Origin: a virus
Length of the DNA: 64,000 nucleotides
Strand: one strand, 5' to 3'
IMG/VR virus record: IMGVR_UViG_3300028920_000039
Location: 1 to 64,000 of that record
Numbering within the stretch: position 1 is the stretch's first letter; each line of letters opens with the position of its first letter. The notes beneath the pieces are model-generated. The model saw only the letters and a program-made list of their open reading frames with translations, ran no database searches and was not told the origin of the DNA. Below, one piece after another: positions 15,483 to 23,323 of the stretch. The translations under genes were made by a program, and so were the position numbers.

Positions 15483-15559
15483 TGAGGGGTGCTAGCAATT
15501 GGTAGCTAACCGGGCTCATAACCCGGAGGTTGCGGGTTCAATTCCCGCCCCCTCAACCA
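15483..15559 (+). tRNA. tRNA-Met (CAU), initiator-like
   Basis: Acceptor TGAGGGG pairs with CCCCTCA, loop CTCATAA with anticodon CAT, CCA encoded. The anticodon stem has three G-C pairs next to the loop (GGGCTCATAACCC), the hallmark of initiator tRNA, and the 3' end CAACCA matches fMet tRNAs. The first pair is U1-A72, weaker than in elongators, rather than the C1/A72 mismatch. The D-arm is offset by one base, so the fold is slightly unusual. Elongator or tRNA-Ile(CAU) cannot be excluded. Confidence 0.88.
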
Positions 15560-15564
15560 ATAAA

Positions 15565-15918
15565 ATGAAAGACTACAAACAGCATGTTCACTACGACACA
15601 TCTGGCTTGTCACTAGATGACAAAGTCAGAATGTGTAGAGCAGCATACGCTCTTTGCTATAAATGGTGGGTGGATGTGTTGAGTCACTCGAATAGCTGGC
15701 AAAGGCAGAAGATTGAAATGTCGTTTGATGAGGTGATGGCTCATCTGTCCGAAACAGCTCATTTCACAGTTATTCATCGTAATCGTAAGTGGATAGGTGA
15801 AAGAGATTGCTTGGAGGTGGGCTTCTGCACCTTGAGCAGTCCTGAGTACTTTTTGTGGATGGAGGTTGCAGTCGAGTACGAATATGTGTTCGTAAAAGAT
15901 TTACCAGTTTTGTGTTAG
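15565..15918 (+). CDS. Hypothetical protein inside the tRNA array
   Basis: 117 residues starting MKDYKQHVHYDTSGLSLDD. The ATG lies 5 nt after the CCA of tRNA-Met with no recognisable ribosome site, and the last base of its TAG stop is the first base of tRNA-Glu. Aromatic-rich alpha/beta composition, no motif. Translation may need RNA processing, since the upstream tRNA would be cut out of the transcript. The frame is open farther upstream only through the tRNA itself. Confidence 0.65.
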   Translation: MKDYKQHVHYDTSGLSLDDKVRMCRAAYALCYKWWVDVLSHSNSWQRQKIEMSFDEVMAHLSETAHFTVIHRNRKWIGERDCLEVGFCTLSSPEYFLWMEVAVEYEYVFVKDLPVLC

Positions 15919-15993
15919 TCCCCGTAGTCTAGTGGTTAGGACACCAGATTTTCACTCTGGTAATCGCAGGTTCGAATCCTGTCGGGGACACCA
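15918..15993 (+). tRNA. tRNA-Glu (UUC)
   Basis: Acceptor GTCCCCG pairs with CGGGGAC, loop TTTTCAC with anticodon TTC, T-loop TTCGAAT, CCA encoded. Shares its first base with the preceding stop codon. Confidence 0.93.
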
Positions 15994-16003
15994 GTTTTGT
16001 TGT

Positions 16004-16082
16004 GGACGCGTAGCTCAGTTTGGTTAGTAGCACCTGTCTGATACACAGGGGGTCGGTGGTTCAAATCCACCCGCGTCCACCA
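16004..16082 (+). tRNA. tRNA-Ile (GAU)
   Basis: Acceptor GGACGCG pairs with CGCGTCC, anticodon stem CCTGT/ACAGG around CTGATAC with anticodon GAT, T-loop TTCAAAT, CCA encoded. Confidence 0.93.
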
Positions 16083-16090
16083 AAAGCAAT

Positions 16091-16162
16091 TTGGAGGTAG
16101 CTCAACGGTTAGACCATCGGGTTGTGGTCCCCGGGATGAGGGTTCAATTCCCTCCCGTCAAC
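16091..16162 (+). tRNA. tRNA-His (GUG)
   Basis: Anticodon stem around loop TTGTGGT with anticodon GTG, T-stem AGGG/CCCT with TTCAATT. Acceptor TTGGAGG against CCGTCAA has one A-G mismatch and one G-U pair. Discriminator C73 is as expected for His. No encoded CCA. Confidence 0.82.
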
Positions 16163-16167
16163 TTTAA

Positions 16168-16238
16168 GGGCCTGTAGTGTAATGATAGCACACGAGGTTT
16201 TGGTCCTCGGGGATTTGGTTTAACTCCAGACAGGCCTG
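16168..16238 (+). tRNA. tRNA-Gln (UUG)
   Basis: Acceptor GGGCCTG pairs with CAGGCCT (terminal G-U), anticodon stem CGAGG/CCTCG around TTTTGGT with anticodon TTG. T-loop is TTTAACT, deviating from TTCRA. No complete CCA encoded. Confidence 0.85.
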
Positions 16239-16274
16239 CCATATCGCTATGAAACTTGTAAGATATGTGAGGAG

Positions 16275-17045
16275 ATGACAGCCGAACCCACCAAACTTCC
16301 TAAGAAGCGATCTAAGCGAAACCAGATGATGTTTGACCCATCTTGGTGCGATAGAAAGCTGCATTCGTACCATGAAGGTGCTGTAGTGGTCGGTGATTTC
16401 TTTGAGGAGGCAACCAGCAACCTGCTTTCCTCAGCTCGATTTCTGACAGATAGCACAGCTGACACATGTCCTGATGTGAAAGAGCCTTCTCGATGTGAGT
16501 TCTTTGTGGAATCTAAAGCGATGGGTCTCAACACAGGGCGCAGGTTTCCACTAGCAGAAGAACAACTCAAGGCTTACGAAGCTTTCGTAGAGAACTACTT
16601 TCCTTCTATGGACATAAACGAACCAGATTGGGAGCCTTCCCTTCTGTTTGCCTTCTGGATGTATGAGTTAGAAGAAGGGAAGATCGGTGATTACCAGTAT
16701 GTGAATGATCTTCGAGAGATTCTGGCCAAGTCTGTGGTGGCCTTGTTTTTGCTTGATTTCGATGTTGTGAAAGGAATGCTGAAGAACAAAAAGCTCGAAA
16801 ACTACAAGATGTATCGTCCTTTCTACAGTTTGCGTCGAACCGACTTTCGTCTGCTAGAAACCGATTGGCGAGCCTTCCTGAAGAAAGTCGAGATACCGAT
16901 CAACGGGCATGCTTTCTTCTCAACCCAGATCAAGAGTCGTCAAGTCTACAGTTTGAAGCTTCGCCCATTCGAACTAAATGTACTTGTGGATGGGCATGGC
17001 ATGTCAAAGCAAGCCTTTCGTTTGTTCCTGTCAAAGGTGATGTGA
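16275..17045 (+). CDS. Possible PD-(D/E)XK nuclease-fold protein
   Basis: 256 residues, ATG behind TGTGAGGAG. Residues ~40-90 contain GDFFEEATSNLL and CEFFVESKAMGLNTGRRF, whose E-x-K (ESK) and upstream acidic residue resemble a PD-(D/E)XK catalytic core; the rest is helical and unrecognised. It overlaps the next gene, itself a clearer nuclease of the same superfold, by one base. A paired nuclease function is plausible but the family is uncertain. Confidence 0.65.
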   Translation: MTAEPTKLPKKRSKRNQMMFDPSWCDRKLHSYHEGAVVVGDFFEEATSNLLSSARFLTDSTADTCPDVKEPSRCEFFVESKAMGLNTGRRFPLAEEQLKAYEAFVENYFPSMDINEPDWEPSLLFAFWMYELEEGKIGDYQYVNDLREILAKSVVALFLLDFDVVKGMLKNKKLENYKMYRPFYSLRRTDFRLLETDWRAFLKKVEIPINGHAFFSTQIKSRQVYSLKLRPFELNVLVDGHGMSKQAFRLFLSKVM

Positions 17046-17731
17046 TGGCTAGAAACTGGTTAGTGGAGTTCAGAGTCAAGCAGAAGAAGGTCGACGGTAA
17101 GTGGGAACCTACCCGAGACGACGTTCTCAGCCTTGTTAAGAAAAAGATACTTGGCGGTGGCTTTCCACCGACTCTTGCCGAATCTCTTAAGTGTATCAAC
17201 AAGACAACAACGGGTAGCAAAGCTCGTGGATCCGACTACGAAAGAAGGGTTGCCAAAGTACTTGGTGCGTGGTGGTGGGGCAAACCATTCAGGCGAACCC
17301 CTAACAGTGGCGGATGGGACAAGCAAACCACGGACGGCGAAGTAATGGCGGCAGGTGATCTTATTGCTCCTGAAGAGGCGAAGTTCCCCTTCTGCGTTGA
17401 ATGCAAACATCGAAAGGAACACCTCAACCTGTTTGCCCAGCAGACCGGGTCTAGTGATTGTGTGTTTGACTGGTGGGATCAGTGCGTGCAGGATGCCAAC
17501 ACTAGCAAGAAAGAGCCTCTTCTCATCATGTCGTGTGGTAGGGTTGAGTACGTTGCTTTCACTTCTGGGTTGTTTGATATAGTGGATGCCGTCAAACTTC
17601 CTGATAGTATTGTCAGGGTGTATCATGATTATCATTGTCACGAAAGGCTGGAAGGATACTTCGAGATGGTTTTATTGAAACAGCTGTTGGAAGGGAAACC
17701 CTATGGCAAAGAAGAAAGAGCTGACACCTGA
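17045..17731 (+). CDS. PD-(D/E)XK endonuclease, Holliday-junction-resolvase-like
   Basis: 228 residues, TGATG overlap with the previous gene. Residues ~58-125 show the pattern of archaeal Hjc-type and phage resolvases: GSDYERRVAKVL, then RRTPNSGGWD, GDLIAP and FCVECKHRKE, giving acidic, GDL and ExK catalytic elements. Two-metal DNA cleavage at branched junctions is expected. Placed just before the terminase genes, where a resolvase that trims replicative branches before packaging would fit. Confidence 0.75.
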   Translation: MARNWLVEFRVKQKKVDGKWEPTRDDVLSLVKKKILGGGFPPTLAESLKCINKTTTGSKARGSDYERRVAKVLGAWWWGKPFRRTPNSGGWDKQTTDGEVMAAGDLIAPEEAKFPFCVECKHRKEHLNLFAQQTGSSDCVFDWWDQCVQDANTSKKEPLLIMSCGRVEYVAFTSGLFDIVDAVKLPDSIVRVYHDYHCHERLEGYFEMVLLKQLLEGKPYGKEERADT

Positions 17732-18476
17732 AGAGGAAGAGAAACTGAAGAAGGAGAAACCCTTCAAGTGTCCGATATGTGATTATCGGGCCAAGATGAA
17801 GTCTCTGTTGACTCGGCATATCAACTTCCATCACAAGGAGATCGTTAGCAAGACTCCCAAGCATCTTCTTGAGGCGATACATGGTCACGCCAATGTTTCA
17901 GACATGTTGGTGGCTGTGGCTGAGTGGGTGGAACGTAACAGCAACTTCGACGAGCATCTACCAGAGGATGTGGTGTCTTACCTGCGTCGAGAAGACGCCA
18001 AGACACAGCTGATATTGAGGGTTATCGCTATCGGCAAGATCCAACGGGCCCTTGGCTTGGCTGATAAGATCAAGACTTTGGAACAGGAGTTTGATGCGAA
18101 GCTTCAAGAGAAAAACTTCAAAGAAAACGCTACTGCTGGCAGCTTGCTGGGTCTCATTGAACGAATGCAAACACTACAGGAAAGCGAGCTGAACTTCTTG
18201 AAGGGCATTGCACAATTGGGTGAGGTGAACCTTGCTGATGTAATCGATAAGTTAGTTGGCGCGTTCGGTTCAGCTCGATTTGGTAACAAGAAAACAGCAA
18301 TGGGATTTCAATTGACAGGCGTTGCTCTTCCTGAAGACCCCGGAGAGCGTGAACAGCTCAGAACTATTCTTAGACACATAGGAGCAGAGGACATAGTTGA
18401 CGATGGACAACCTGGCGGACCAGATATCCCGATTGAGGCCGACTACGAGGAAAGCCCTGGACCAGATTCTGATTAA
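17703..18476 (+). CDS. Zinc-finger helical protein, probable terminase small subunit
   Basis: 257 residues. The start overlaps the nuclease end by 29 nt, and the end overlaps the terminase large subunit by 74 nt. Residues 23-44 hold a C2H2 finger (Cys23, Cys26, His39, His43/44: FKCPICDYR ... RHINFHH). The remainder is helical and charged, with coiled coil around 110-150. By synteny and by its DNA-binding-like finger I infer the small terminase subunit, which recognises phage DNA for packaging. No sequence family is recognised. Confidence 0.65.
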   Translation: MAKKKELTPEEEEKLKKEKPFKCPICDYRAKMKSLLTRHINFHHKEIVSKTPKHLLEAIHGHANVSDMLVAVAEWVERNSNFDEHLPEDVVSYLRREDAKTQLILRVIAIGKIQRALGLADKIKTLEQEFDAKLQEKNFKENATAGSLLGLIERMQTLQESELNFLKGIAQLGEVNLADVIDKLVGAFGSARFGNKKTAMGFQLTGVALPEDPGEREQLRTILRHIGAEDIVDDGQPGGPDIPIEADYEESPGPDSD

Positions 18477-20274
18477 CATTCAGGAGACGGAAAGTCTTAA
18501 CATACTTGATAGCCTGAATGCGTTGGACTACGAAAGGGAAGTGGTTCCTCCGCGGCAGTTTCTCGAGGATGACTATTACCTTGGCAAATCGGTCAAACAT
18601 CTCTCCGAGACTTGGAAGGTTGAGTTCGACGAGATTTTTCACCCTGACAGCACCATAGGTACATTGGTTCTGACAGGTTCTATCGGTTGTGGAAAGACGA
18701 CCTTCTCCGCTTGTTGCTTGGCCCGCCTTGCATATGAGCTCAGTTGCTTACACGACCCTGCTCACTTCTTTGGGCTCCTGCCTCGTTCTAAGATTATCTT
18801 CGGCATCTACAACGTGACGTTAGATAAGGCTGATGACTTGACGAATGTGGTAGAGGAGTTCATCAAAGAAAGCCCTTACTTTCAGGAGAATTGTCCGGTA
18901 CGAGAGCGTCCGCGGTATCCTCTTTACTTCTCCTCAAAGCGAATCGAAATCTCTACCGGTAGTCTTAGCACCCATGCTCTTGGTGACAATGTCTTGAGCT
19001 TTGTGCTAGACGAGGTCAACTTCTTCAAGAAGGTGCAGAACCCTGATGCCGCTAATCAGAAGACTCGTGCGCATTCAATCTTCAACGAAGCCCGTACACG
19101 ACAGATCTCCCGATTCCAGAGAGGTTCCAAGGTGTCGGGCCTCAACATTCTCATTTCGTCTCGGAAGTATCAGACCTCCTTCTTAGATGAGTTCATTGAG
19201 AAAGCCAAGTCTGACCCAGAGATTTCGAAGCATGTTAAGGTGGTAGAGCTCGCGCTATGGCAGGTAAAAAATCCTGAGGACTTCAGTGGTGAATACTTCG
19301 AGGTACTAATTGGTACAGAGCATTATGCTTCTCGAGTGCTTGAGTTTGAAGAGGTGATCCCCTCGGGGGGTGAGGTGGTAAAGGTTCCGGTGGAATACAG
19401 GGACCCTTTCGTTACTGATCCTGATTTGGCCCTCCGAGATATCGCTGGTGTCTCTACAGCTGGCTCAACAGCATTCTTTCCTGTAAAAGACAGGATTATC
19501 AACTGTATTGATCATAATCGTACACATCCTTTCACACGTCCTGTCGTCACTATTCCGCTTATGAGCGATCGTACCATTGACGAGTTTTTCCAAGAGCGTA
19601 AGGTGTGTCGGATTGAGCATAGCGTTTGGACACCTTTGGTGCATCCGAACGCTGAACGGCATGTCCACATCGACTTGGCTTACTCTGAGGAATGCATCGG
19701 AATGACGATGGCTCATCCGTATACTATGAATGATTCGCGATTCGGTGTGTATGTTGACTTCATGTTGCGGATCAAGCCTCCAACGGTTGGTGAACTCGAA
19801 CTCGGTTGTGTGCTGAAATTCTTGCAGCTTTTGAAAAGCACCTATCGATACCGGATCAAGAAGGTCACTTTTGACCAGTTCCAATCCCGAATGCCCATTC
19901 AACTATTGTTGCAGGCTGGATTCGAAGCTGAGCAGTTGAGCATTGATTTGGTCCACTACACCCATCTGAAAACCTGCTTCAACGAACGTCGTATCAACAT
20001 GTATGAATACGCCCCACTGCTGGAGGAGTGTGATGGGTTACAAAAGGATCCTGCAGGCGGCCGACCCCATCACAAAAGCGAAGCAGAAGAGTTTGATGAT
20101 GTGACCGATTCACTGGCTGGTGCGGTGTCAAGATGCTATAACGTCACTTCCGCTCGAGTAAAGAAAGGAACTGTTAAGAAGGACAAAGTCCATCTTCCTC
20201 GGGTAGACGCTGGTCCAATTGTCATGTCAGTCAATGTGGACCACAATCAAGAAGAATTCCGAGATCAGTTCTAA
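18403..20274 (+). CDS. terL: Terminase large subunit (DNA packaging ATPase/nuclease)
   Basis: 623 residues from ATG 18403. The motor domain has Walker A GSIGCGKTT at ~92 and Walker B FVLDEVNFF at ~200 with the catalytic Glu. The nuclease domain has conserved acids in HVHIDLAY (~422), KVTFDQFQSRMP (~490) and EFDDVTDSLAGA (~565), in the RNase-H-like arrangement. It translocates DNA into the prohead through the portal, encoded at 24033, and cuts it. The TTG at 18397 is an alternative start two codons upstream. Length is typical (~600). Confidence 0.9.
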   Translation: MDNLADQISRLRPTTRKALDQILINIQETESLNILDSLNALDYEREVVPPRQFLEDDYYLGKSVKHLSETWKVEFDEIFHPDSTIGTLVLTGSIGCGKTTFSACCLARLAYELSCLHDPAHFFGLLPRSKIIFGIYNVTLDKADDLTNVVEEFIKESPYFQENCPVRERPRYPLYFSSKRIEISTGSLSTHALGDNVLSFVLDEVNFFKKVQNPDAANQKTRAHSIFNEARTRQISRFQRGSKVSGLNILISSRKYQTSFLDEFIEKAKSDPEISKHVKVVELALWQVKNPEDFSGEYFEVLIGTEHYASRVLEFEEVIPSGGEVVKVPVEYRDPFVTDPDLALRDIAGVSTAGSTAFFPVKDRIINCIDHNRTHPFTRPVVTIPLMSDRTIDEFFQERKVCRIEHSVWTPLVHPNAERHVHIDLAYSEECIGMTMAHPYTMNDSRFGVYVDFMLRIKPPTVGELELGCVLKFLQLLKSTYRYRIKKVTFDQFQSRMPIQLLLQAGFEAEQLSIDLVHYTHLKTCFNERRINMYEYAPLLEECDGLQKDPAGGRPHHKSEAEEFDDVTDSLAGAVSRCYNVTSARVKKGTVKKDKVHLPRVDAGPIVMSVNVDHNQEEFRDQF

Positions 20275-20300
20275 AAACATATCTGAGACTGGCAAACCTT

Positions 20301-20309
20301 TTGTATAAT
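20301..20309 (+). promoter_or_regulatory. TTGTATAAT promoter-like element
   Basis: TTGTATAAT followed by ACTTTGTAAC, 28 nt upstream of the 20337 start. Combines both recurrent motifs of this window (TTGTATAAC and TTGTAAC/G). No TTGACA-like -35 box at normal spacing. Confidence 0.5.
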
Positions 20310-20336
20310 ACTTTGTAACTTTGAAAGGAGTTTGTG

Positions 20337-20993
20337 ATGAAAAACAAACAGATTGAGGCTGCAATCGACATGGTGATGGAGCAAGAAGGTGAAAGCTGGA
20401 AAACAGACCCTATTTTGAGCAAGTTTCCTCTTGTGAAAGATAAGGGTCCTTACAGTGAAACGGATAGAAAAATAACTCGTAAAGAATGGAAGAAAGTAAA
20501 GCGTCGGTTGGAACAACTAGGCTACATTCGAGGAGATATAGAGCATGATTGGGGTCGAGGAGGAGGTAGCCGAGTATACTACAACCTTCCCGATAGATCA
20601 GATGAATGGATTATTTTCTTTATAACAAATCCACTGCCCGGCACGGACCCTAAAAGGACTGTAACCATTCGTCACTATGGCGTTCACGGAATGGTGCAGA
20701 ATGAAGCTGAGTACGTCGCGGGTCCTGATCTTGATCTTGGCAATCTGAAAGTAGGAGATACAGTCAAAGATTCTGAAACAGGTGAGATCATTTCGCCTAT
20801 CAAAGGGAAAACTGTCATCCTTAACAGGGGCTATGCAGCCAAGGATGAAACAGGCAGGATCGATATTGTCAAAAACCTTTTAGGTGGCCCGGAGATAAGG
20901 TTTTGGTTGTATCCTGATGAAATTGCCGCTCTGCATTCGTTGATCATGCCCACAGAATCTTCAGAAAGCGGGGGAGATTCGGATGCCACTTGA
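20337..20993 (+). CDS. Tag-bearing protein of virion gene cluster
   Basis: 218 residues from ATG behind AAAGGAG; a GTG at 20334 is the less likely start. Residues 4-18 (KQIEAAIDMVMEQEG) are an N-terminal copy of the recurring tag. Next comes a basic helical part (RKITRKEWKKVKRRLEQLG, winged-helix-like), then a beta-rich part with WIIFFITNPLPG. First gene after terminase. Function unknown; likely virion-associated by the tag. Confidence 0.75.
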   Translation: MKNKQIEAAIDMVMEQEGESWKTDPILSKFPLVKDKGPYSETDRKITRKEWKKVKRRLEQLGYIRGDIEHDWGRGGGSRVYYNLPDRSDEWIIFFITNPLPGTDPKRTVTIRHYGVHGMVQNEAEYVAGPDLDLGNLKVGDTVKDSETGEIISPIKGKTVILNRGYAAKDETGRIDIVKNLLGGPEIRFWLYPDEIAALHSLIMPTESSESGGDSDAT

Positions 20994-22050
20994 AAAGAAA
21001 AACCAGAAAATCAGGCGTTGCTTCGGCTGCGGTGAACCTCTGAAACCCGGTGAGAAAACCTTCTGCAAGAAATGCCGGCGAGTTCCTGGGCATGGTGAAT
21101 CTGCTGATCCCATCGAGCAAGCCATTGATATGGTTGGTGAAGCAGACGAGAGGCAACCTAAAACACGAGAGGCTTTAGGAACCGCCCTGCAAAACCTCCA
21201 AACGGCACTTTCCGACAAGATACAGCAGTACGAAGAGTTTGCTTCGGTTACAGTAGATCCGAAAGGTGCTCGGAAGTTGCAAGTGGTTTTCACCCTGGGT
21301 CCTGGTTATGAGAACAAGGTTTTCTATAGATGGGATCCAGAAGGCCCTGTGATTGAGCTTCCTATCGCATACAATGCGAAACAAGGATACAAGTACTTTC
21401 CGTTTTCGCAACGATTGAAGTCCAAGACAAAGAGGTCCGCTTACAGCACCCAAACAGGTATCCACTGGAAAGACGTGGAACCAGAGAGGCTCGCCAAACC
21501 TGTCATCACAACTTCTGCTGATGAACTGGCGGACGTCTTGGTGAAGGATGCTCTCGACAATCTTGTTGGGGAAATGGATGTTGATAGTTGGAATGAGATA
21601 CTGAAGGGCGAATCTCAAGACCCTATCGAACAAGCCATTGATATGGTGATGGAACAGGAAGGTGATTGGATTATAGTGGGGTTCCATAGTAGTGATCCAC
21701 ATGAGGTTTTTGAGCCCGGCCCTATAGTTGATTTACTGGGTCCATTGACTCGAGAGCAGTTTGTGAAAGAGGTTGATAAGTACCTCAAACATCCTGATTT
21801 TAAGAAGAAACCAGGTTATGGTCCCTACAAGCCAATTCCTCATACAACTGGAGAGCCCTATTGGGGTCGGTTTCCTTCAGCCGAAGGGATGATGATGGCT
21901 TCAAATGATGGTGGCTCATATTTCTTTGCAGGTCCTCGAAAGTATGTCATGGATGTGTACAATCATTCAAAAAAGTTTGACGAGATGCCTCCTTGGTATC
22001 ATGATTTTGAGGTTCTCTTTCCTGAGATGTGGCCACCAAAACGACACTAA
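20983..22050 (+). CDS. Zinc-ribbon protein with two internal tags
   Basis: 355 residues overlapping the previous gene by 11 nt. Residues 13-32 form a zinc ribbon (CFGCGEPLKPGEKTFCKKC). The tag appears twice: DPIEQAIDMVGEAD around residue 42 and DPIEQAIDMVMEQEGD around 213. The segments between and after them are unrelated, so the protein looks like two tagged modules joined head to tail. The second ends in an aromatic-rich domain (YFFAGPRKYVMDVY). It may have arisen by fusion of two genes each starting with the tag. Confidence 0.8.
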   Translation: MPLEKKNQKIRRCFGCGEPLKPGEKTFCKKCRRVPGHGESADPIEQAIDMVGEADERQPKTREALGTALQNLQTALSDKIQQYEEFASVTVDPKGARKLQVVFTLGPGYENKVFYRWDPEGPVIELPIAYNAKQGYKYFPFSQRLKSKTKRSAYSTQTGIHWKDVEPERLAKPVITTSADELADVLVKDALDNLVGEMDVDSWNEILKGESQDPIEQAIDMVMEQEGDWIIVGFHSSDPHEVFEPGPIVDLLGPLTREQFVKEVDKYLKHPDFKKKPGYGPYKPIPHTTGEPYWGRFPSAEGMMMASNDGGSYFFAGPRKYVMDVYNHSKKFDEMPPWYHDFEVLFPEMWPPKRH

Positions 22051-22066
22051 GTTGTAAGGAGGGGTA

Positions 22067-22408
22067 ATGAAAGACCCCATCGAACAAGCCATTGATATGG
22101 TGATAGGCGAAGCAGTGCCTTCGCTTGAAGATCCGATTTTCAAAGGTGAGATCAATGAGCTCGGTGACTTCATTTTGGCAGGCAACCTTCCCAAGGCTAT
22201 TGATGCAGTCAAGAATCTGATCAAAAAGGTGCAGAAGTTTGGGCAAGGAATCAGCCCGAAGATGTTTGGTGAAGCCACCCTTATCCTTCCTGACGACATG
22301 GTTTTCCAGGCTGAGATGAATGATCTGAGAGATTTCATTTTGACAGGCAAAGAGCAGAATGCTATCACGATGTTGAGGAAGCTCATCAACCGTGCTTCCA
22401 AACTATAG
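22067..22408 (+). CDS. Tag-bearing helical repeat protein
   Basis: 113 residues, ATG behind AGGAGGGG. Residues 3-15 are DPIEQAIDMVIGE at the N-terminus. Two homologous helical units follow: EINELGDFILAGNLPKAID at ~26 and EMNDLRDFILTGKEQNAIT at ~80, each ending in a basic helix. The internal duplication implies a two-lobed helical protein. Function unknown. Confidence 0.75.
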   Translation: MKDPIEQAIDMVIGEAVPSLEDPIFKGEINELGDFILAGNLPKAIDAVKNLIKKVQKFGQGISPKMFGEATLILPDDMVFQAEMNDLRDFILTGKEQNAITMLRKLINRASKL

Positions 22409-22416
22409 GAGTAAAA

Positions 22417-23322
22417 ATGAAAATCAAACTAGATGAAGCAATAGATATGCTTTGTGGTGATGAAGAGCCGACAGAGCGCAAACGTGAATTCTTTCAGTAC
22501 ATCAAATCTGGCAATGAGTTTCAGCCCGTCGGCCCCATCAAGCTCGTAGATCGACTGGATCCCTATGCTTACCGTATCCTGACATGCCCTCTCCGATTCC
22601 AGAAGGAGGACATCAGCACAGACCAGCTGTACATGTTCGAGGGCTCCAAGATGAACGCTGTCATGGAAGAGATCAAGCGTTTCTGGACACTCAAGGATAA
22701 CTTCGAGAAACTGGGTCTGCTTCACAACCGCGGCATTCTCATGTATGGCCCTCCCGGCACTGGCAAGACTTGTCTCATCAAGCAGGTCACCGAGCACATG
22801 ATGTCACAGGGCGATGTGCTGATCCATGCTCGTTCCCTCGGACCGGTTCTGCAGGGTTTGCCTGTTCTCAGAGAGGTTGAGTCTAGCAGGCGTTTGGTTG
22901 TGGTGTTTGAAGACATGGACGAATACATCGGCTATGACGAGCGAAACATGCTTCAGCTGCTCGACGGATCGTCTTCAGTGGACAATGTGCTCTTCCTGGG
23001 TACTACCAACTACATCGAGAAGTTTCCTGAGCGCCTGCTGCGCCCGGGCAGATTCGACAAGAAGGTAAGAATCGACTATCCTCCGGTAGAGGGGCGGCTT
23101 GTTTATCTGCAACATAAGCTCAAGGGAATTGAGGAGGAAGAGAAGATCCAACAGCTGGCTCGGCAGACGAAGGGCTTCTCGTTCGGACATCTTCGCGAAC
23201 TTGTTATCGCCGGCTACGCCTTCCAAGAGGATGTGAATGAGGTGATCAAGCGGCTCGGTGGCACTTCCTACAACATGCTTCCTGAAAGGGAAGAAGGGTT
23301 GATTGAAAGCCTGCGGAGGTAA
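22417..23322 (+). CDS. AAA+ ATPase with N-terminal tag
   Basis: 301 residues. Residues 3-17 (IKLDEAIDMLCGDEE) match the recurring tag. The ATPase core follows: Walker A YGPPGTGKT at ~111, Walker B VVVFEDMDEY at ~162, sensor 1 LGTTN at ~196, arginine finger-like RPGRFDKKV at ~210, and a helical lid. Resembles the BCS1/FtsH branch of classical AAA ATPases. Lying between packaging and portal genes and carrying the tag, it may act in head assembly or be carried in the virion; both are inference. Confidence 0.85.
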   Translation: MKIKLDEAIDMLCGDEEPTERKREFFQYIKSGNEFQPVGPIKLVDRLDPYAYRILTCPLRFQKEDISTDQLYMFEGSKMNAVMEEIKRFWTLKDNFEKLGLLHNRGILMYGPPGTGKTCLIKQVTEHMMSQGDVLIHARSLGPVLQGLPVLREVESSRRLVVVFEDMDEYIGYDERNMLQLLDGSSSVDNVLFLGTTNYIEKFPERLLRPGRFDKKVRIDYPPVEGRLVYLQHKLKGIEEEEKIQQLARQTKGFSFGHLRELVIAGYAFQEDVNEVIKRLGGTSYNMLPEREEGLIESLRR

Positions 23323-23323
23323 C

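Noticed and set aside
14492-16238. Suppressor tRNA among the tRNA genes that could explain the amber-split gene
   Set aside because: All eight anticodons are standard (UGG, GAA, GUU, CAU, UUC, GAU, GUG, UUG).
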